Of a stretch of 64,000 nucleotides of DNA, positions 58,029 through 64,000 are shown one piece after another. The stretch is from Endomychus coccineus. Taxonomy: Eukaryota; Arthropoda; Insecta; Coleoptera; Endomychidae. The notes below the pieces were generated by a model. That model worked only from the letters and a program-made list of their open reading frames with translations. It made no database searches and had not been told where the DNA came from. Every line of letters starts with the position of its first letter. Within the stretch, counting starts at the first letter, position 1. The translations under genes and the position numbers were made by a program. Where the stretch lies: contig OY294068.1 of NCBI GenBank assembly GCA_958510875.1, positions 33,894,297 to 33,958,296 of the forward strand, given 5' to 3'.

Positions 58029-59533
58029 CAGTGGCGGCTCCTGGAAGGAGGCTAAGGAGGCTCAGCCTCCTCACCAATTTATCTTAATGATCATTCTCCA
58101 TTTTATTTCCTGTTTCTCTGATAATTTTTAAAATTTTACAATTAATTCCCCGTTCTCAGTAGTTATTTTTAATCTGGCAACAGTGCCCTGAGGCTAGACT
58201 CTCTATATATCTCAAACGCTGAGCATGTGTTGTTCAACGCAGTTGCCGTTTTTCCGACCAGTCCGAACGCCAACTGGGTAAATCAGCGAAAATGACAACA
58301 CCCTCTGGAGGCTAGCCTGCGGCAGCCGCTAGCAATCTATGAAATACGAGACGTGCCTTCTGCCGACTGCTGAGTAGGTCAGTCAGTGCTTGTTTATGTG
58401 TTGTCACGCCAAGCGAAGTAAGGTTTGATTGTTGTCTGTAAATTTAAAATGAGTGTTAGTGAGTTAGTTGCTGCCTTTTAGAAAATCCATTATAGAATTA
58501 ACATATGATAAAAGTGTTTCTTTTAAATAAACGGCCTTTACCGGATTTGAAAGGATTAGTAATGTCATGTAACTATCAAAATCGATCATTGTTAATACTA
58601 ATAGTAATATTGACAAGACGAAGTTTAAAAAAAAATCATTGATTTCCCTGTAATGCTCCAACTCGATGGAATTTTACATCACGTGCAGTATTTACCATCC
58701 ATAAAAATAAAGACAAATTAATTGAAACATTTGATTTTGTATTAAACAGTGATGACTTTTCAACAGATGAGGTTTCATTAAACGCTGCTGTTGGTTTAAA
58801 ATCTTATTTAGAAAATTAAGAATTTTTGTTTTTTCTTGATAAATTTAAATTAATATTCGAACAAACTGATCTTATTTTCCAAATTTTACAACATAAATTC
58901 ACTGATATGATTTATTCAAGAGATCGTTTGAAACATCTCATTGGAAAAATTTCAAGTTTCCGTAATACAGAATTTCATTTTAATATTTTATTTGGAAATT
59001 TTTCATCTGATGAAGCTCCTCCCGCGAAAAGGAGGAAAACATATAGTTTGGTAGACAAGAAACTACATTATAAACAACTTTTCTATGAAATTTTAGATAC
59101 TATTACAGGTCAAATTGAGATTCGATTTTCCGATTTACATGAATTGAAGTTTTTTGACTTGACGAATAGAAGATTTTTCGAATCTTTTTCAAAAGAGTTT
59201 CCCAATACACTTTTAGATAACTAAAGACCGTAGAATTCCGTTAATACATAAAAAAATATAATAAAAATAATTAAAAAAAACAAAATATGAAAAATTTCAA
59301 AAAAAAGAAAAACTATCAAAAATCCAAAGAAAAAAAAAAACGAACAAAAAAATTTTTTGCCAAGAGAAACTCTACACCTCCGCGTTGGTTCTTGCTTGGC
59401 AACAATTAATTTTGTCACTGAAGTAGCTGGTACGGTCGCTGTGCAAAGGTTAAATTTATTGGCTGAATAGAGTATATTTTTACAAAATCGTTTTATGTCC
59501 AGCCTCCTCTCAAAATTTCACGAGCCGCCACTG
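58029..59533 (+). mobile_element. hAT transposon (ZMYM1-like type), internally deleted copy 2, in intron 2
   Basis: Ends CAGTGGCGGCTCC...GAGCCGCCACTG with a perfect 8-bp repeat TCGAGAAC (58021-58028 and 59534-59541). Same family as 13955-15578; 1505 bp. It keeps the transposase middle and lacks the C-terminal dimerisation domain, unlike copy 1. Confidence 0.85.
58449..59222 (+). pseudogene. hAT transposase remnant: start and central region
   Basis: MSVSELVA at 58449 breaks quickly; then APTRWNFTSRAVFTIHKNKD near 58650-58710, a conserved block of the hAT catalytic domain, SDDFSTDEVSLNAAVGLKSY, a stop, and the open frame 58826-59224 with KLIFEQTDLIFQILQHKFTD, APPAKRRKTYSLVDKKLHYK and FFESFSKEFPNTLLDN. 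The protein ends where copy 1 continues to the dimerisation domain. The junction TTTAGATAACTAAAGACCG shares AACT with both parent sides seen in copy 1. Confidence 0.75.
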
Positions 59534-59541
59534 TCGAGAAC

Positions 59542-60619
59542 CACACTACACCTTCTAAACCTGGGAACATGTCAAAAGCAAAAAAATAGGCTACTCTGTC
59601 TTGATGTCATGAATGGAAGCTCAATGTGAATTTTATCACTACAACTGGGTAACCAAAAAGATACGCAGAATCTGAATCCAATCGACTATTTCTTTGTGGC
59701 TATAAAAATTGTGCATAATGCTACAAATAGTTTCAGTTCAATTACATAGGGAAAATACATCTAGGTATTAAGTTTATATTCTCCAGTTAGTGAACAAATT
59801 TATTTATTTATTTATTTTATCGTAGTTGAGCGCGAATTGTAGATCAATATTGGCTATAATCCAATGAGACGCTTTCGCGCTTTGAAAGATGTGATTGAAT
59901 TTCCTCCTCAATTTCCTTGGAAAGTTGGAAGAAAAACAAAATAGCCGCATTTGCTCTAATGTTGTCTGATGAGTCTAGACAAAGATCGTATATAAAATTG
60001 TGACATCAGCTTTACCCCAACAAGAGAAATGCCTGCAAGTGAAAAAGACTGTTAAATATTAATGAATGTCAAAGTTTTTTTGGCGGTAACATTCAGTGCC
60101 AACTCGTAATATACCGGTTGGACGATTTTAGACATTCTCTATGCATAATTTTATGTAAAATATGTTCATATCATTTTGGACGGGACAAAAATATTAATGA
60201 GTGAAAACTGAAATGTACATACGAAAATGTGAATTGTTGTTGAAAAAACTGCATGTTTCATTGAATACTAGAACAATTAATTCTGAAAAGTTATCTACAT
60301 CTATCAGTTCTTGTACTATATAAAGTGGTTTTCGGATTATCTCAGAACTATTGTATACTTTTTTTACCTTCTATTGTTTGTAGTTTCATGGTACATTCAA
60401 TTCATCGAATGTTGCATTAATCGTGAAGAGTTTTACAATACAGATTTGATGGGACACTTTTTGAGAAAATCATTGAATAAAGATGAAATTATAACCCCTG
60501 GTGTTATCTAAATTTTTAGTGTAAACTTATTTTTAGTCCTATAGATTATCGAACAATCTAATATGGCTAACGGAAGGTGCTTGCAAAATGTCTTTCTAAA
60601 CTCAATGTTATATTTCTAG
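59542..60619. other. End of intron 2, no feature seen
   Basis: A (TTTA)n tract at 59800-59816 followed by GAGCGCGAATTGTAG may be an old retroelement tail. The acceptor TATTTCTAG precedes exon 3. Confidence 0.35.
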
Positions 60620-60872
60620 CACGTACTCTATGTTACCACAGAAAACGCCTGAAGGATATTCGATTTTATTCGCGCGATTACATGATGGCAATCCTGACAA
60701 TTTTAATTTCAATAATTTAATAAGGCATTTCGATATGGTCACGATGTTAGACTTACATCAAAATGGGACAATGGAAGGTTTCATCATCGTTTTTGATATG
60801 GAAAATGTAGTGTTTGGACATCTAATAAAATTGGGAATTGTGTCGATGAAAAAGTTTCTATATTATCTACAG
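60620..60872 (+). CDS. CRAL-TRIO gene, coding exon 3 (start of lipid-binding domain)
   Basis: Enters in phase 2 (GC plus C gives Ala) and ends CTACAG|GTAAGT in phase 0. It encodes TYSMLPQKTPEGYSILFARL, HDGNPDNFNFNNLIRHFDMV, TMLDLHQNGTMEGFIIVFDM and ENVVFGHLIKLGIVSMKKFL, then YYLQ. The motif PxGYxIxFAxLxDxxPxxFxFxxxxxxFDM...GxxxGFxIVFDMxxVxFGHxxKLGxxxMKKFLYYLQ is the first half of the CRAL-TRIO fold of insect alpha-tocopherol-transfer-like proteins. The rest of the domain (usually starting A(M/L)PxRLKGxHFIN) is not found up to 62950, so intron 3 is long. Confidence 0.9.
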
Positions 60873-61285
60873 GTAAGTGTAGTAGAAAGTCATTATTTGA
60901 CACATAAGGTAACATTAACTCCTTCTAAAGGATTATTCAAAAGTACTTCAGGAGGTGATTGCTTGCATATTTTAGGACGAATAGTTCCTATCAACAATGG
61001 TTCATAGTGGCTATACAGGGGAATTGTTATAAAATAATTAATATTTTTTTAAATAACTTCAAACACTCAAGGAATTTGGTGGATGAAATAAGCACCTAAG
61101 TGCATTAAAAGTACAAGTACTTAAATCTATTCAGTGGCATGCCACTGTCATATTTCATTTTACCTTATTTTCCATGAATTCTTGTTTTATTTACAACAAA
61201 AAAGGTCTCCTCTGTTTATTTTGACACGAGGAACGGTTCAAGGGTAAATCATTATTTTATTTGGGTACCTATATAAATATTCAAA
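60873..61285. other. Start of intron 3, no feature seen
   Basis: AT-rich, no recognised element. Confidence 0.35.
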
Positions 61286-61289
61286 AAAT

Positions 61290-61760
61290 TATTTTAAATG
61301 GGTAGAATGAGCGGGAGCTCCGTCATGCATAAACCATATGCGTACTCGGGTTTCTGAGTCTACATCGTGTAAAAAGGGGGAAACTAATTTCCCAAAAAGT
61401 GTTGGTATCTTATTTCGCCATTAAGCCGAGGTGGAAGAAAAAATGCCTATCAAGTAATCATCCACGCCCACACGTTGAATGAGAATTTGTTTTGGAAATG
61501 TCTTTCACTAACAGCATGTGGATTTTGCTTTGAGATAAGATTGCGTTGTCCGTAAAAAGTACATATTAAAATTATGGATTTACAGCCAATTCTCTCAAGC
61601 ATAGTCTTTGTCGCAATCCTTTGTTATGTTATATGGTGGGCGGTTAGTCCCAGTATTTTCTCCATGCTAGCTGTAGGACAAGAATTATTGCTTCAGTTAA
61701 GCATATGCATGGGAGGCTTTGAATCTTACTGAATTATTTTTGTTTGGTGATTTGCGTAGT
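61290..61760 (-). pseudogene. Tc1/mariner-superfamily transposase remnant
   Basis: The minus strand gives DDYLIGIFFFHLGLM (normally xDxLIGPxFLPxRLNGExY), YQHFLGN, and MVYA then RSSRSFY where FMHDGAPAHF is expected. Heavily mutated middle of a transposase of the same broad type as those at 7.3 and 17.5 kb. No ends recognised. Confidence 0.5.
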
Positions 61761-62045
61761 TCTATTAGGCGTGTATAGGGCTCACCATTAAGGTGTACTA
61801 CCCCATGTTCCAGCTGCCATCCTTCTGCACACCAATAGTCTACGTGTCGCCGTTGCTTACTTCATTCAAGTGGTATCTGTAGGTGATGGTTTTATCTAGT
61901 GTTAAGGCTACATATTTGACCACATCCTCCAGCACGATGGTAATTCGATTCAGCCCAATTTGTTTAATATGATCCTCATTTATTTTAGTAAAGGCTAATT
62001 AGTTAATTCCTAGTTCAACTGATTTACACAATTGCTCTTCGATAT
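61760..62045 (-). pseudogene. Non-LTR RT thumb fragment
   Basis: The minus strand reads VLEDVVKYVALTLDKTITYR and YHLNEVSN, the VKYLGxxLDxxLxWxxHI motif of Jockey-type RTs, followed by WNMG and YTLMVSPI. A short, broken piece. Confidence 0.5.
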
Positions 62046-62727
62046 CTTAAAACATTCCTGGAAAATATCGCATAGATTGCTACAACTCCATACGAACTCT
62101 AAGAGGCGCTACGTAATGTAATATGAGCATGATAATGAATAGGTACTTATTTTCATCAATCTTAGGTGATCCCTCCCCTCTGACAAAATTTTGGATCTGC
62201 TGCGGCTCGCAATCTATACAGACTGAATTTAAATTAGACGTGTGAAGCTTGTGGGTTAGAGCGAGCCAAACGTGTTGTACTGTTTTACAAGAGAAACAAG
62301 AAAAGCGCTATAGTGGGTTGTATATTATAATATGCGATGGGCGCAGACCTATCGAACTTTACTCCACTCTCACTTACGGCAGTAACTCGTGGCAGAAGCA
62401 TGGTTATAAATGATTTGAGAATTTTTAATATCTCCTAAATTTGTTTCATGAGTAATAAAATAAAATTAAATACCTACTTCAATTCATTTCTAGTTCTAGC
62501 ACAATCTTTAAATAATTATGTTATGCTTACCACACAACAGCTTGTAAATTCGGATACAACATGCATTATGGTGTAGCTAAAGGTTTGACGCGCGCTATGA
62601 ATAGAACGCCCATTTATCCCACTCTTTGTCGATTCTCGCTCGCACTTACTTATTAAATTATACATCGCTGATTTAAACTCCGTCTATATTATAGTATAGT
62701 TACCTCCAACATCTATAGGAAACTCAC
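62046..62727. other. Intron 3, no feature seen
   Basis: No recognised repeat or coding region. Confidence 0.3.
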
Positions 62728-62809
62728 ATTTACAGATGCAACCATCACTAATTCCTCCTATACCGTAGCCACAAATTAGCAGCATACAATTCAATGATAC
62801 AAAGAGCAT
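62728..62809 (-). CDS. Candidate first exon of a small secreted protein
   Basis: The ATG at 62809 on the minus strand opens MLFVSLNCMLLICGYGIG, a good signal-peptide core, then GISDGCICK and a strong donor T|GTGAGT. ISDGCICK loosely resembles the start of the mature part of invertebrate-type lysozymes (xxCLxCICxxxS), but one exon is not enough to claim this. It lies antisense in intron 3 of the CRAL-TRIO gene. No second exon was identified. Could be chance. Confidence 0.25.
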
Positions 62810-62955
62810 TTTCACTTTCTCTCCCCTGAAAGCTTTGATGAAGGATGTAATATATTCAAGGCTATATGTAGTCATCAATCAACAATGGATTTCAACGCAA
62901 AACTTTATACATATTGATTAATAGAAATCAATTTACTCCAGTATTCATCTTTTTA

Positions 62956-64000
62956 CAATGCCTCGAACTGCTTGGCTAAAATTAAACCGAAGATTCTTTG
63001 ATTCGAAAAAAATTTGATGAGCCTTCTTACTTTTGCCTCAAGTGTCTCGTTTAGCCGGTAGAGGGCTTCAAAGTTGCAAAAATAATTTTGTTTTTTCGGT
63101 ATAATTTAAGAACGTGATGGTGGACTTCTACAATATTTGGCAGGTGAGTTACTGTCAATAATAGCCGTTTTTTAGAGCGGAGCATAGAGCCTTAGAAACC
63201 ATAGAAATGGCTAAAACTTGAGGATGTAACGGGAAAAGTGTCCAGAACTTTTTAGTGGTCGATGTAATTCACTCTATATTTTTTATGTAGATAGCTTATC
63301 TAATTTGAAAACTTTTCTTACTCTTAGAAAATTTTGATAAAATCAACGGATTAGCTTGAAAAAAATAATTTTCGAGTCTCTGCAATTTTGGCTTACTAAT
63401 TTTACTTGATTAAAATACCTTAGTTGCCTTTGCTTTTCTAATGTCATTTTGGCATTTGGAGAATTTATTCTCAAAACTGTCAGTTTTTACTTTGCTTTCC
63501 GTAAAAATGTTATAAAATTAAGGCTCAAAATTTCACTAACACTGAAATGGTTAATATCTCGGTAAAACACGAATAATAAAAACAATAGAAATGGGGAAAC
63601 GATGTGATTATTTAGGTAAAACAAATGCTAAATTAAAAGAAACAACAAAACTTTTTGGGAAATCGCTAAGGCATAAATTGTTCGAAATGTTGCCCATTTT
63701 CCTGAATACACAAATTAATTCGTTTCAAGAAATTGGATTGAACTCTGGCTAGTACTTCAGGATCATTCTTCAATAAATCCGCTTCATGATTAATTCGTTG
63801 CAACAATTCCTCTCGTGTGTTTACTGTAGCTGCATAAACTTTCGACTTCAAAGCGCCCCATAGAAAGAAGTCGCAGGGCGTCAAATCAGGGGAGCGGGCC
63901 GGCCAGTTCACTGGTGCATCGTGTCCTCTACCTATCCAGCGATCTGGATATTCCGCATTCAAATGTCGCCTCACAGCTAATGTGGAATGAGGAGGTGCAC
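62956..64000 (-). mobile_element. Second copy of the 16749-19067 element, cut by the window edge
   Basis: TA at 62954-62955 then CAATGCCTCGAACTGCTTGG; the inverted-repeat arm 62956-63560 matches 16749-17346 almost base for base, including ATTCTCAAAACTGTCAG and the TTATCTCGGTAAAA-like inner edge (the start codon is mutated to AAGGCT). It retains the GACAGTAA segment missing in the first copy's left arm. Continues beyond 64000. Confidence 0.85.
63666..64000 (-). pseudogene. Tc1/mariner-superfamily transposase C-terminus, partial
   Basis: The minus strand reads APPHSTLAVRRHLNAEYPDR, then WIGRGHDAPVNWPARSPDLT to NGQHFEQFMP, nearly identical to 17452-17790 (for example INHEAD for INRGAD). The frame is open to the window edge; whether the whole gene is intact cannot be seen. 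Listed as pseudogene only because the first copy is broken. Confidence 0.7.

Overview
The window is nuclear DNA of an insect. The evidence is intron-bearing genes with GT/AG junctions, an AT-rich background, and insect-type transposable elements of many classes (P, hAT, Tc1/mariner, Penelope-like, Jockey/CR1-type and I/R1-like non-LTR elements, and Crypton-like tyrosine recombinases). A beetle is my guess from the mix of retroelements, but nothing here proves the order. I see no operons, bacterial ribosome binding sites, CRISPR arrays or replication origins.

One host gene is well supported: a plus-strand CRAL-TRIO (alpha-tocopherol-transfer-protein-like) gene. Its coding exons are 47893-48001, 54817-54973 and 60620-60872. 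They join in frame (phases 1, 2, 0) into 173 codons, and the gene continues past the window. Its two introns are filled with transposon debris. Two weaker host-exon candidates are 13542-13695 (+, unrecognised) and 62728-62809 (-, signal peptide plus cysteines).

Layout: 1-2.6 kb, inverted repeats around a probable solo LTR. 2.6-6.2 kb, old repeats and an R1-like remnant. 6.3-8.4 kb, a Tc1/mariner-type element with 435-bp inverted repeats. 9.4-12.4 kb, a small MITE, then a P-superfamily element with an 8-bp target duplication and a second MITE nested in it. 13-16.5 kb, Penelope remnant, palindrome, hAT element, Jockey RT. 16.7-19.1 kb, a second long-TIR Tc1/mariner-type element, with a sister copy running off the right edge at 62.96-64 kb. 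20-24 kb, non-LTR RT pieces. 24-35 kb, Penelope-like pieces, several carrying hammerhead-ribozyme-like motifs, with two mariner fragments. 35.0-38.2 kb, two tandem tyrosine-recombinase genes in a block inserted into a Penelope copy. 38.4-42 kb, non-LTR pieces split by a hAT element. 43.6-45 kb, three copies of a repeat containing a tRNA-like sequence, two of them a large palindrome, ending in a long (TA)n run. 45-46.1 kb, another Tc1/mariner-type element. 47.9 kb to the end, the CRAL-TRIO gene and its TE-filled introns.

Most elements are dead (stops, frameshifts, internal deletions). Several still have readable ends and target duplications, so the order of insertion can be read. The most interesting items are the tandem recombinase block, the hammerhead-like motifs (including a head-to-head pair in a host intron), the nested P element, and two hAT copies with different internal deletions.
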